Shown here piece after piece: positions 46,331 to 56,644 of a DNA stretch of 64,000 nucleotides. How positions within the stretch are numbered: the first letter of the stretch is position 1; each line of letters opens with the position of its first letter. The position numbers were made by a program, and so were the translations under genes. The notes under the pieces were generated by a model. That model had not been told where the DNA came from and ran no database searches. It saw only the letters and a list, made by a program, of their open reading frames with translations. The DNA is from Sipunculus nudus (Eukaryota; Annelida; Sipuncula; Golfingiida; Sipunculidae), in the NCBI GenBank assembly GCA_026874595.1, contig CM049312.1, positions 66,498,929-66,562,928 on the forward strand, read 5' to 3'.

Positions 46331-47046
46331 ACATGTGATTAGAAACATGTCTTTTTCACTCTTATTCCAGCGAAAGAAAGCAAAAAAGACAAACGGAGTG
46401 ACAGACAACAGAAAAAGACGGCCAGGAGAAACAGAACGACAGAGACAGAGTATTATGAAAATGTACAGGGAGAAAAACAAAGACAGAGAGATATGCAGAG
46501 ATTGAGAGAAAGAAAGAGAGGGATAAGTGTGGGTGTGTGTGTTTGATCCCGCGTCCCCAGTTTTAATAAACACATATCCATCTCTATGTTCACGGGACCA
46601 GCTGCAAATGATATTCAGATGATACAAATGATATATACAAATGATTTATTTAAACTCTCCCCTAAAGTCATAAGTTCCACATTGAATCATATACCTCGCC
46701 GAGTGACCGTGTACCTCCACTAACAATCAATGGTGTATTTACATTTCCTTGCCTTGAATCCGATCTCGTTTTACAAGATCCTTCCAAATGTCTCAAAATA
46801 TCCCATAAATCTATACAATATTAGTGATAATACAGTTATAACTAAGAAGTTACTGCCAAGTAAAACAACATGCGTGTCTTACTTTACTGATTCTTTTCAC
46901 ACAGCAATGTATAAGAACTGCTATTCCAGGTTTTGTTTGCACCGTTTCTAGGGTTACACTAAAACAATACTACAATATGTCCAGCACCTTAAGATTATGA
47001 CAGAAATTCACTACCTACGCGGCGTGTAAATACATAATGAAAAGAG
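46331..47046. other. Spacer between Cys-rich gene and LINE
   Basis: Purine-rich GAAAGAAAG/GACAGAGA stretch near 46370-46520 and no exon. The last bases (AAAAGAG, 47040-47046) are a candidate target-site duplication of the LINE. Confidence 0.35.
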
Positions 47047-47202
47047 GTCATTCGACCATGTGCACCAGGTCTCTCGACATTCGGGTCAACAGGTTTAAAC
47101 TTTATTTGTGCCATTATAATGTGTAGCTAAGCTGAGCTGAATGCCTGGCAGTTGACAATGTAACAATATTCACTCTTCAATGTTCTGTGCTTGTTATTTG
47201 TA

Positions 47203-47607
47203 ATGAGTGGCAATCCAAAAAGACAGAGAGCAGAATTATCAAGTTCCTCTTCAAACTCTCCAGTTAGTCCTCAGAATAAAAAATTCCATTCAGTTCAAAC
47301 TAAAATAAAGTCAAAAACAGGAGAAATGGCAGGTATCACTAAAGAAGCGTTGAGAAAGATGTTAGATGATTTGGAGACAAAACTGGTCAGAAAAATTACA
47401 CAAAAGTATGAAAAAACAGTGGAATTGTTGGAAGCAAAGGTATTAACCCTAGAGACAGAGAATAAACAATTAAAAACTGATATAGAAAAACTAAATGGTA
47501 AAATGAGTGAGCTTGAAGAGCAAAATGGTAAATCAAACAGTGAGATTAAAGAGGCAATGAAAAAAAAACCATTGAACTTGAGCAGTACTCAAGAAAATCA
47601 AACATAA
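47203..47607 (+). CDS. LINE ORF1, first part (coiled coil)
   Basis: ATG at 47203 (no usable ATG upstream in frame); 134 codons to a TAA. A Ser-rich basic N-terminus (SGNPKRQRAELSSSSSNSP) is followed by a long heptad-like coiled coil (about residues 48-115: LRKMLDDLETKLVRKI, LEAKVLTLETENKQLKTDIE) typical of L1-type ORF1 trimerisation. The frame loses homology after the A9 run at 47560-47568; the rest of ORF1 is in the -1 frame. Confidence 0.7.
   Translation: MSGNPKRQRAELSSSSSNSPVSPQNKKFHSVQTKIKSKTGEMAGITKEALRKMLDDLETKLVRKITQKYEKTVELLEAKVLTLETENKQLKTDIEKLNGKMSELEEQNGKSNSEIKEAMKKKPLNLSSTQENQT
47560..47593 (+). promoter_or_regulatory. Candidate -1 ribosomal frameshift signal in LINE ORF1
   Basis: Nine As (47560-47568) contain the slippery heptamer A-AAA-AAA in the correct phase. 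After an 8-base spacer comes the perfect hairpin CTTGAG-CAGTA-CTCAAG (47577-47593). Slippery run, spacer and hairpin are in canonical order and the required shift is -1. The hairpin bases also encode the conserved L-E-Q-Y-S-R, so chance is possible. Confidence 0.35.
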
Positions 47608-48038
47608 GAATATTTGGTGTTCAGGAAAGGGGACATGGGCATAAAGGGGGTGAAAACTGTTCAGAAACAGTACAAAAGCTGTGTAGAGAAAAACTTGGGT
47701 TTGAAGTTGATCCCAAAGATATTGATGCTGCTCACCGTGCTGGAAAGTATAACAGAAACAAACATGATAGTAAACCCAGGGCAATCATTGTGAAGTTTGT
47801 CAGACGGGATGTTAAAATATTAGTGATGAAAGAGAGAAGGCAATTAAAAAACACTGGGATAGTAATAGTAGATGATTTGTGTAGAGAGTTACATGAATTG
47901 TACAATAGAGTGAGAAATGATGCCAGAGTAACAGATGCATGGACTTGGGATGGCAAAATATTTGTTAAAGATATGGAGGGAAACATTCATACAGTAAGAT
48001 ATGGTGAACCTTTGACAGATTTACCAAAAGCGGAGTGA
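47568..48038 (+). CDS. LINE ORF1, second part in the -1 frame (RNA-binding and C-terminal domains)
   Basis: The -1 frame reads T-IELEQYSRKSNIRIFGVQE directly after the A-run; this E-Q-Y-S-R-x-x-N-I-R-I block is the start of the RRM-like domain of L1 ORF1 proteins. It continues through DIDAAHRAGK and KPRAIIVKF to VIVDDLCRELHELYNRVR and ends TGA at 48036-48038. Joined at the A-run the full protein would be about 278 residues, a reasonable ORF1 size. Either a one-base indel broke ORF1 or ribosomes slip here. Confidence 0.65.
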   Translation, partial: TIELEQYSRKSNIRIFGVQERGHGHKGGENCSETVQKLCREKLGFEVDPKDIDAAHRAGKYNRNKHDSKPRAIIVKFVRRDVKILVMKERRQLKNTGIVIVDDLCRELHELYNRVRNDARVTDAWTWDGKIFVKDMEGNIHTVRYGEPLTDLPKAE

Positions 48039-48274
48039 TGGTCCATGTTATTTTTTATATATGTATACTGCCAGGCCTTAAATGACCTGATATCTGTAAT
48101 GAATTATATGTGTCCAATTTGTATATGTGTTAATTTGAAGGCCAGTGACTTTGAATATACAGGTATAATACTTATGATATTTTACTTATGGATTGTAAAG
48201 AGAAAGAAAACAATATGTTATAATGACAAGAAAACCCCTGTTATTTTGAGTGTTATGTATTGTTTATACAATTT

Positions 48275-51200
48275 ATGGTAAATAAGTTTACATTTCAAAT
48301 CCTCTCACTAAATGTACGAGGACTAAGGAATTATGTAAAAAGAAGACAAATTTTCAATTGGATGGTGAAACATCAGTCACATAAAGGAGTCTGTTTTTTA
48401 CAAGAGTGTCATTGTGTAAAACAAGATGAAAATGTTTGGTCAAAACAATGGCAAGGTGAAATGTATCTTTCTTTTGGTAATACAAAGTCATGCGGAGTAT
48501 GTATTCTTATTGGAAAAAATGTTGATTTCAAGGAGCTTAGAAAAACTATAGATGATAAAGGTAGATATATTATAGTGGAATGTGAAATTGAAGGGTTGCA
48601 CTGTATCCTGGTAAACACGTATGCACCAAATTTTGAAAGTCAACAAATTAAATTTTACGAAACTGTCTCTCAGCAAATAGATAAAATTCTCAGGGATTCA
48701 TACGTGGAAGTTATATGGGGAGGAGATTTTAATGTACACCTCACTGAACAAGATGCTGATGGAGGAAGGTTAAGTGTTAAACATAATTCAGTTAATAAGA
48801 TTGTTAATATAATGGAAGCATTAAATCTGTGTGATGTATGGCTTATAAAACATGATTCACTAAAAGCTTATACTTGGCGCTCAACCACACCCTTTATTCA
48901 GAGGAGACTTGATTATTTTTTGGTGTCAGATACCCTACTATGTTATGTTTCAAGTTGTGAAATTATACCAAGTGTTAACACAGACCATTCAGCAGTGGTG
49001 CTGAAAGTTGATATAGCCAAAGAAACAAAATCGGGACCTGCACACTGGTGTATGAATAATGATTTGCTAAATGACACAGATTATATAAAAAATGTGAAAA
49101 GTAAAATAAATGAATGGAAAGAAGAGGTAAATACGATAACAGCCCAAGGTATATGGGAATATTTGAAATATAAGATAAGGGAAAACACCATCAAATACAG
49201 TAAAGCTAAAGCTAAAAATCGTAAAGAATATGGTATAAACTTGGAAATGAAGGTATCTGAAATGGAAGGGGCTATACAGAGTGAAGGGAATCCTGAATCA
49301 CAGGAGTTATATTGTGAATTAAAACAAAAACTGCAAGAATACTATGATAATGTTACCAGAGGCATTATTGTTAGATCTGGGGCACAGTGGTTACAAGAAG
49401 GTGAAAGGGGTACAAAATATTTCCTTAACCTGGAAAAACGTAATAAAAATAGGTCTACAATACGCATATTGTCATATAAGGGAAGAGATATAGCAAATCA
49501 CACAGAAATTATGAGATGTATTAGGGAATCCTTTATAGAAAAGTATAAGAAGAAATCAGTGAGTAACAAATCAGAGTTGACACACCTTTTTCAGAATCTC
49601 CCTGTGTTTGAAAGCAAATTAAAACAGACAGAGACACAGACATGTGGCAAGCTTATTACAAAAACTGAAGTGTTTTCATGTTTAAAGGGAATGAAAAATA
49701 ATAAAACACCTGGAAATGATGGGCTGACAAAAGAGTTTTACATAGCATTATTTAGTGAACTGGGACAATGTCTTACTGATTGTTTGAATGAAAGTTTTGA
49801 TACTGGTTCACTAACAACTTCTCAGAAACAAGCACTTGTGAAACTAATACCTAAACCAGGTAAGGATTTAAAGCATTTAAATGCCTGGAGACCTATCAGT
49901 TTACTTAATGTCGATGTTAAGTTACTGAGTAAAGTTTTAGTTATGAGAATAGAAAAATATCTTTCAGATATAATAAAGCCGGATCAGTATGCTTTTGTCA
50001 AAAGGAGATATATAGGAGAAACTATCAGACTAATATGGGATGTTTTACACTATACTGATGTGGAAAACAAGCCTGGAATTATATTTGCAGCAGACCTTGA
50101 AGCTGCCTTTGACAGTGTAGAACATGACTTTTTATTTGCAACATTGAAATATTTTGGTTTTGATAATAATTTTATTAGGTGGGTCAATATTTTACACCAT
50201 GATATGCAAAGTTCAGTTTTAAACAATGGTTATACAACTGGTTATTTCAACTTAGATAGAGGAACCCGGCAGGGAGACCCTCTGGCTCCATATTTGTTCA
50301 TAATGGCTATAGAAATATTGGCAATAATGATTAGAAATGATAGAAATATTCATGGAATTCAAATTGGAAATACTATGGTGAAAATGTGCATGTTTGCAGA
50401 TGATACTACTATATTTGTTAAAAACACTGATTCATTGGACAAGGTTCTTTCTGTTATCAAACATTTTGAATATTTTTCATCACTTAAGTTAAATCTAGCA
50501 AAATCTGAGGCTGCATATATTGGATCAAAGAAGAAATTTGTGAATGATGAGTATAATTTAAGGTGGATAAACTTGACAAAATCATGTATGAAAATACTTG
50601 GAATCTGGTTTTCATATAATAAAGATATTGTACATAAAGAAAATTTTAAGAGAGTTGAAAATAGTTTACAATCTACATTATCATTATGGAAATGTAGAAA
50701 CCTCACATTATATGGCAGAGCAGAAGTTGTACGTTCATTGCTCATTTCAAAAATATATTATGTTACAAATGTTTTAATACCACCAAAAAATACTGTGTTA
50801 TCCATAAAGAGACTTCTTTGTGATTTCATCTGGAGAGCTAAAAAGCCCAAGGTAAAATACAAAACAGTCATTGGAAAAATTGAAAATGGAGGAATAAACA
50901 TACCTGATGTTGCCTGTAAAATTAAGACACAGAGAGTACTGTGGGCAAAGCGCCTCATTGAACCTAAAAGTTCGGTAATCAAGGAGATATTAAATTATAA
51001 ACTAAAGAATATAGGAGGTTTAACATGCATGGGAAGTAATTTTGATGTCACAGTACTGCCAAATAGGTTGCCAAAGTTTTATAGAAAATGTTTTGAAGAC
51101 TGGTCGTCTTATGTATCTGTGGAACCTAACAAACCAGATGATGTAATATATCAGTGCCTGTGGAACAACAAATATATAAAGATTAACTCAAAAGCAGTGT

Positions 51201-52078
51201 ATAATAAACAGTTGCATAGCATGGGTTTATATTATATTCAAGACATGATTGATGAAAAAGGAACCTGGAAGACCTGGAATGCCATTAAGCAAGGTCATAT
51301 TGATGTTAAATTTATAGATTACATGTATTGTATGTCACTGAGACAGGTTATTCCGAAACAGTGGAAAAAATGTATTCTAAATCATAAGGTTGAAAAAAAC
51401 TATTCAAATATGGAAACAATCTTAACTATTGGAGGACAAGCGACACTGAATAGTCTGAAATCCCGTATGATATATGATACACTTGTAGAAAATATATGGG
51501 AAAAGCCCACAGCCCAAGAAAGGTGGAATATTATAAACAGTGAGAATAATATTGAAATTAGATGGGAAAATGCATATCTAGCTATATATAAAATAAGTTT
51601 AGATACATACCTTAGAGAATTTCAGTATAAGATATTGCACAATTATATACCTCTGAATGAGCAGCTGTTTAAATGGAAGATAAAAGAAACTTCTCGATGT
51701 TCATTTTGTTTCAATGATCACGAAAATATTGTACATTTATTTTTTGAATGTATGGTCAGTAGGAATTTTTATTTCAAAATAAAGGCATGGTTGCAAGATT
51801 ATGAATTATATCTCCCAGCCATATCACTTATGGAAATATTGTATGGTATCATACCAGTTGATGATAAAAACAGGCTGCAAAATCAGATTCTGTTACTGTA
51901 TAAATATGTCCTCTACAAGCAAAGAGAGGAAAATAGTTCTTCCTTGTTTGCAGTGTTTAAAAGCAGGTTAAGAGATACAGAAAGGGTTGAGAGTTACATT
52001 GCAAATAGCAAAGGAATATTTTATAATCATTTAAAGAAATGGGGTAAATTAGTTGATGTTTTGAAAATTTCTGACTGA
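48275..52078 (+). CDS. LINE ORF2: apurinic endonuclease and reverse transcriptase
   Basis: 1267 residues, uninterrupted, starting at the first in-frame ATG (48275, MVNKFTFQILSLNVRGL); the frame is open slightly further upstream without an ATG. The N-terminal APE-type endonuclease nicks target DNA: LNVRGL, FLQEC (catalytic Glu), WGGDFN (about residue 148) and TDHSAV (about 235) are all present. The reverse transcriptase shows WRPISLLN (about 538), the AAFDSV block, GTRQGDPLAPYLF (about 662) and the catalytic FADD (about 706). The C-terminal zinc knuckle CSFC...HLFFEC is near 1141. ORF2 begins 236 bases after ORF1. All key residues seen are intact. Affinity to the L1/Tx1 branch is judged from domain layout and poly(A) tail. 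Confidence 0.9.
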   Translation: MVNKFTFQILSLNVRGLRNYVKRRQIFNWMVKHQSHKGVCFLQECHCVKQDENVWSKQWQGEMYLSFGNTKSCGVCILIGKNVDFKELRKTIDDKGRYIIVECEIEGLHCILVNTYAPNFESQQIKFYETVSQQIDKILRDSYVEVIWGGDFNVHLTEQDADGGRLSVKHNSVNKIVNIMEALNLCDVWLIKHDSLKAYTWRSTTPFIQRRLDYFLVSDTLLCYVSSCEIIPSVNTDHSAVVLKVDIAKETKSGPAHWCMNNDLLNDTDYIKNVKSKINEWKEEVNTITAQGIWEYLKYKIRENTIKYSKAKAKNRKEYGINLEMKVSEMEGAIQSEGNPESQELYCELKQKLQEYYDNVTRGIIVRSGAQWLQEGERGTKYFLNLEKRNKNRSTIRILSYKGRDIANHTEIMRCIRESFIEKYKKKSVSNKSELTHLFQNLPVFESKLKQTETQTCGKLITKTEVFSCLKGMKNNKTPGNDGLTKEFYIALFSELGQCLTDCLNESFDTGSLTTSQKQALVKLIPKPGKDLKHLNAWRPISLLNVDVKLLSKVLVMRIEKYLSDIIKPDQYAFVKRRYIGETIRLIWDVLHYTDVENKPGIIFAADLEAAFDSVEHDFLFATLKYFGFDNNFIRWVNILHHDMQSSVLNNGYTTGYFNLDRGTRQGDPLAPYLFIMAIEILAIMIRNDRNIHGIQIGNTMVKMCMFADDTTIFVKNTDSLDKVLSVIKHFEYFSSLKLNLAKSEAAYIGSKKKFVNDEYNLRWINLTKSCMKILGIWFSYNKDIVHKENFKRVENSLQSTLSLWKCRNLTLYGRAEVVRSLLISKIYYVTNVLIPPKNTVLSIKRLLCDFIWRAKKPKVKYKTVIGKIENGGINIPDVACKIKTQRVLWAKRLIEPKSSVIKEILNYKLKNIGGLTCMGSNFDVTVLPNRLPKFYRKCFEDWSSYVSVEPNKPDDVIYQCLWNNKYIKINSKAVYNKQLHSMGLYYIQDMIDEKGTWKTWNAIKQGHIDVKFIDYMYCMSLRQVIPKQWKKCILNHKVEKNYSNMETILTIGGQATLNSLKSRMIYDTLVENIWEKPTAQERWNIINSENNIEIRWENAYLAIYKISLDTYLREFQYKILHNYIPLNEQLFKWKIKETSRCSFCFNDHENIVHLFFECMVSRNFYFKIKAWLQDYELYLPAISLMEILYGIIPVDDKNRLQNQILLLYKYVLYKQREENSSSLFAVFKSRLRDTERVESYIANSKGIFYNHLKKWGKLVDVLKISD

Positions 52079-52306
52079 GATTTTCTTATATAAGTATTAT
52101 CATGGCCAAGGGTAAATGGTGTCTGTTCTTGTTTATGCATTCATGTTGTTTATCTTTATAATATCTTCTGTGTCGGAACACAGAACCGACCACAGAATAA
52201 GTTATGTTTGTAAAATTACATGTAAACAACACGTCTTTGTATATGTGTGTTGTGTCTTTGTAATTGTCTTGTAATTTGTATTTGCTGTATTTCTTTGTTT
52301 TATGAG

Positions 52307-52310
52307 AATA

Positions 52311-52347
<37 letters not shown>
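52307..52347 (+). terminator. LINE polyadenylation signal and poly(A) tail
   Basis: AATAAA followed by TGTGT and then 30 As. Confidence 0.9.
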
Positions 52348-52353
<6 letters not shown>

Positions 52354-52617
52354 TATGTTTCATTTCAACAGGATCAGCTTTAAATGCCCAATGCGAACCC
52401 AAGTAAAGATGATATTATGGTATAACAACTAAAAACGAGACATCACCCTCTTATCCGGAAGGATATTGCGCCATGGTTGGGAATGGTACAATGTTTATTG
52501 GCTTCCGTTTTCATGAAGAGGCCACGCGTAAACTTTTATATTTCATAACAAATATGCGTGAACGATAATGGTCATCAGAAAATTATGAACAGAAATGTTA
52601 AGAAATTTTTCTTGTAG

Positions 52618-52860
52618 GTACACTCTATGAAATAAAGGGTTACATGAAGAACTCTTTAGGGAGCCAATAGGAAACCCTTATAGGTCCCAGGTAGAACCAT
52701 TCTAGTTAAGGTTCTTCATGGAACCCTCTCCGGGGTTTCTTTGAGGAATCATAAGGGTTCTATACGTAACCCTGATAATCGGTGCTTCTAACAATCCTAC
52801 AGAAGGGTTTTTCCTGGAAACATTTATCATGAAAGGTTCTAGAGGGTTGTGTATTTATAT
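52618..52860. repeat. GGTTC/GAACC-rich inverted-repeat block, left
   Basis: Dense short inverted words (AAGGGTTAC, GAACTCTTTAGGG, GGTTCTTCATGGAACCCT, AAGGGTTCTATACG). A similar block lies at 55090-55235. They may be two ends of one element or two separate insertions of a palindromic repeat family. Confidence 0.4.
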
Positions 52861-53458
52861 ATTTAAGAAAGTAGTCTGGGATGTTAAATCATTTAGAATA
52901 AATCATATTTAATTGAGTAATATCCTGTAAATATGATAAATCGTTCCAGATGAAATGAAAACACGTTTGAAAGGAAACACATTGTTTTGTTTAGTTGTAA
53001 ATATCCACTTATTAAAATGTGTAACAGCCAAAAAGTCATCAAAATTGTATGCACCTACATAATATGTTTTGGCATCTGTGATATAAAGAGTAAGTGTACA
53101 CGTCACACAGTTCTCTCTCATCCGCACACATAATAATGGCAGCAATAATGAACATCCAAGGGGCCCCTTGCAGGGTGTGCTTTTCTTTGTGGTATGATAA
53201 CTAGTAGCCGGTGTACATCAAGAATACATTTTTGATGAATTGTTTGCGTATGCTTGAGTACATCTGTTGTGATTTCAGATCCTCTTGTATAGTATATCTG
53301 TATTAGAAATTTAATATTTGCTTTTTTTCACAGAACAAAATATATAAATTCGTAGCACCATACAATGGACAAACAACAGGTTATGCAAGTTTTTATATAC
53401 GATGTTTGCAAGGCTGGCACAGCTGATACGCCTTGGTGAAACGCACACAAGTCCCTTG

Positions 53459-53626
53459 TCAAATGTATTGCTTGTATACAAGTCTTCCCTCCAAAACGAT
53501 TTGTCTGCGTAGAATCAATGCGCTGTGTGATCGGCGAATAACTCCCAAACTTTCGCGATGGTCGAAATAATCACTGATGCCGTGTCCAGATATACCTTGA
53601 TTGCGTGACTGGAGTGGAAAATCGAT
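53459..53626 (-). CDS. Candidate terminal exon, product unknown
   Basis: After a good acceptor (GTTATTTTCCAG) the minus strand reads 55 codons to TGA: IDFPLQSRNQGISGHGISDY, then an Arg/Leu-rich end (LILRRQIVLEGRLVYKQYI). Composition is protein-like and free of repeats. No upstream exon was found between here and about 54800, and no family is recognised. Alternatively a chance frame. Confidence 0.28.
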   Translation of the reverse strand: MDFPLQSRNQGISGHGISDYFDHRESLGVIRRSHSALILRRQIVLEGRLVYKQYI

Positions 53627-53851
53627 CTGGAAAATAACAGACAGGATACATAAACAAAAAAGATATATAAATATACACACGTTCACGTATGTTGTGTGCC
53701 ATCTGCAGGTATAATATGTGTTGTATGTGGAAAGTTTGCACACCGTTTTACAGCTGTTGTGGCCATGTTTTTCATCATGCGGCTTGAGTACTAATCAGCA
53801 TACGTCGCTGGTCTGTGGAGGTGAAGCCGCCAATTGCACCCTTCAAGAGCG

Positions 53852-53853
<2 letters not shown>

Positions 53854-53897
<44 letters not shown>
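53854..53897. repeat. (CT)n microsatellite
   Basis: About 22 pure CT units. Confidence 0.95.
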
Positions 53898-53901
<4 letters not shown>

Positions 53902-55089
53902 ACAAGTTAAATGTTAAATCACATGAACCGTACAGTTAATACATTAAATATTGCAAACATAATATCCTGTTTTACAATGAAACATCTACACTGTTACGGA
54001 ACCTAATATCAACAGATCACGTAGTCGTGACGAGCGTAAATTTTGTTATGGAGATAAAAAAATCAGATTCTGTAAAACTAGGCAGCGTGAAATGTCTAGG
54101 GGAATGATTAAAGAAGTCAGTGATTTTTTGTTAACAAATAATTACAATTTATTCTTAAACAAACCTAACATTATGTTAGGAAGACAAATTTTTGAGGGGA
54201 AAAATCCTGGGCCAAAGCAAGCTTCACTAGCGAGATAGTTCGGTCCGCTTTTATGTACACTCCGTAACAATTACAATACACTAAATCAGTACAATTATAC
54301 AGTACAACAACAGTTCAATAGTAAATCAATACAGGTATATAAATTAAATGTGCAGTACCTGGATACCATCACTGTCACAGCGGCAACAAGTCCTTTAAAA
54401 CGTACAACCCAGATAAACAGTTCACATAAATCTTCTCAGAGAATAGCAGTCCAGTTCATTCACAAAATCAATCCGTTGTAATCCAAAAGGGAAGTTCTGA
54501 TAGTGATGCCAAAGGCAAACTGAAGACTAATTAACATCATTACAAATTCGAAGAAGAGCTATAACTGCCGTAATTATAAGAAAAGGTCCATAAACTGACT
54601 TACACTCTTCTGTGTCCGCTGGAATATATCTCTCCTCTCTCTCCCGGCTCTAAACACAGTCCCTTATTTATAACTTTTCACCCAAAGCCGAGAACTTTCA
54701 ATTTCCCGAACAATCTAAAGAACAAAACACGTGCACTTTACCATTCCAGACTAGCACGACATCGAGAGTTCAACCAGTACCAGAATGGATGGATAACCCC
54801 CCCCCCCCCCCCCAGCCCCCCGATTCAGATAATAATACATTTTGTATTTATATACTGAAAATGAAGTATTTACTGTAAATGAAATATTTTGACTACGGTT
54901 CCATTTCTGAGATAACTGTGAAATATAATTTTCTAAACCTGCATGATTTAGAGTTAACCTATACTGAAAACACCTTTTTTTTAAAAATCTTATAATGAAT
55001 TGTAATATATTAGAAACTTGTCACAAATACTATGAAGGGTTAATAAATAAAGGTTTGACTACCCTCACACGCCTTGAAGATTAACGCCA
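53898..55089. other. Gene-free stretch
   Basis: No exon supported; contains a run of 16 C near 54798-54813 and otherwise plain AT-rich sequence. Confidence 0.35.
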
Positions 55090-55235
55090 CTGACAGCACG
55101 GGTTCCATCTGGAACCTTATTATAAGTAATGATTAGGACAAGAACCCCTAAGTGTCAGATGGAACCTTCTCACTGGGAAAAAGACAGAACCATTGGGGTT
55201 CTTAGAAGAACCCACCAGAACCCTTGTTTGTATGG
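55090..55235. repeat. GGTTC/GAACC-rich inverted-repeat block, right
   Basis: GGGTTCCATCTGGAACCTT, AAGAACCCCTAAG, GATGGAACCTTCTC and GGGGTTCTTAGAAGAACCC repeat the theme of the block at 52618-52860. Confidence 0.4.
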
Positions 55236-55539
55236 AAGTGTGGGATTACTTTTTGTGCATGCATGTTTTTAAATGGCGGGCTCAATTACAAAATGGTTCT
55301 GTCGACTCACTTCAGACAACGGGTTTGTTGCTAGAACCATGGTAAATGAGGCTGAAACACACATAAGCCTGCGCTAAAACTATCTCGACAATCTCATTAC
55401 ACTTGTCGACACATCCTAACGTTGTTCAATGCCTCACCCATTTGCTAGAAGAGTTGGTCATATCATAAATATGTATACCAGGAAAACATTTTGTTGTTCG
55501 CCACACAGCAGTAATGTAGGGTAGTCCACACCACCCGAA

Positions 55540-55583
55540 TGCATGTGCGAGTCCCTAAAAAGTGGACTCGAGTCCGACATCAC
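55540..55583 (-). mobile_element. Fragment of the CAGTGATGT-ended GAGTCC element
   Basis: GAGTCCCTAAAAAGTGGACTC followed by GAGTCCGACATCACTG matches the right end of the element at 14303-15866. Confidence 0.45.
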
Positions 55584-55704
55584 TGCTACATAGACATAGT
55601 TAAACCCTGTGGGGTATCGGTTTTGTCTGCTTGCTAAGTATTGTCCATAGGCCTGCATCTTCAACAGCACCCACCCCTGATGATAAATTAAACTAGAAAT
55701 ATGC

Positions 55705-56020
55705 ATTTTAAGGAATGCAAGCCTCTGCCATGTGGGGGTCCCTACTGTGGGAGGGTAAGAAAACCCATGCACTAACTTGTTTTGCCCATATTCCCAGGTA
55801 CATTTGTGCTATATGACTTCACTTTTGTGAATATTGCATGATGACCTTCCTGAATGCGGAGCATTTTCCTGATCCACACCAAAATCTTATCGATTATTCA
55901 TCGGTACATTCCCGCAATGGCTTGACAATATTATGAGATTCCGTAAATGATTACGTGAGTTCTGTTGTGAGCAAACACACAAACACACGAACGGGGATGA
56001 AAGCAGACCCTTCTGGCGGA
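55705..56020 (-). mobile_element. GGCGGAGG-family dispersed repeat, inverted
   Basis: On the minus strand it starts near TCTCCGCCAGAAGGGTCTGC and includes ATTTACGGAATCTCATAATA and AATCGATAAGATTTTGGTGT, ending near CATGGCAGAGGCTTGCATTC. Same block order as the plus-strand copies at 20205, 33288 and 57757. Confidence 0.5.
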
Positions 56021-56644
56021 GATAATGAATCTCGACTCAAACGCATCGTGTCCAATTCTATACAAAACAAATCTTTCAAACACTTAACGCCTTCAAGTCC
56101 ATTTAATGCTCCAACAGAATACGCCCCCCCCCCCCCTTTATACAGAGAATAACAATAAGATTAAATACGCTGGTGTTACATCCGCAAGCCTCTTACTCCA
56201 CAAGAAAATTACATATACATTTTACCTTGCATATCATATACTGCGGCTAGCTGTTGTTACACCTAACAAAGGTATGTCAAAATAATATGTATATGTTAAT
56301 GTCTTACACGATTACTTGGCAAGAGCAGCTGGTTCAAAGGTGGGCGAATATGTTAAAAATACTTCCCAACAATAAGTAAAGACATAACAGTTTGGCCGCA
56401 GTGCAAACAGGAATCATTATTAAAACGTCAAGGTTTGGTATTGGTTATCAGGCGATTAAGTGTATTCTTTAACGAGTAATTGAGTTAAACATTGAATAGC
56501 GGTAATTTCATGTCCATGCTGCAATTTGTTTATTTACTATAAGAGTGGTTCACTCTTTTCAATTTTCGCTTCCTAAATATCAACCACATTATGGCCACGT
56601 TAACCTCTTTTTAAATAATATCAATAAGATATACAACTGAAGGC

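Larger units (their letters stand above)
47047..52347 (+). mobile_element. Near-intact L1/Tx1-like non-LTR retrotransposon (LINE)
   Basis: Autonomous retrotransposon of about 5.3 kb with two protein regions, ORF1 (coiled coil plus RNA-binding domain) and ORF2 (endonuclease and reverse transcriptase), a 240-base 3' UTR, AATAAA at 52307-52312 and a 30-base pure poly(A) tail (52318-52347). The word AAAAGAG just before the proposed 5' end also ends the poly(A) tail (AAAAGAG at 52344-52350), a possible 7-bp target duplication; this boundary is tentative. The uninterrupted ORF2 and clean tail point to a recent insertion between the two Cys-rich paralogues. Confidence 0.85.

Noticed and set aside
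50359-50982. Antisense frames over the LINE
   Set aside because: Shadows of ORF2.
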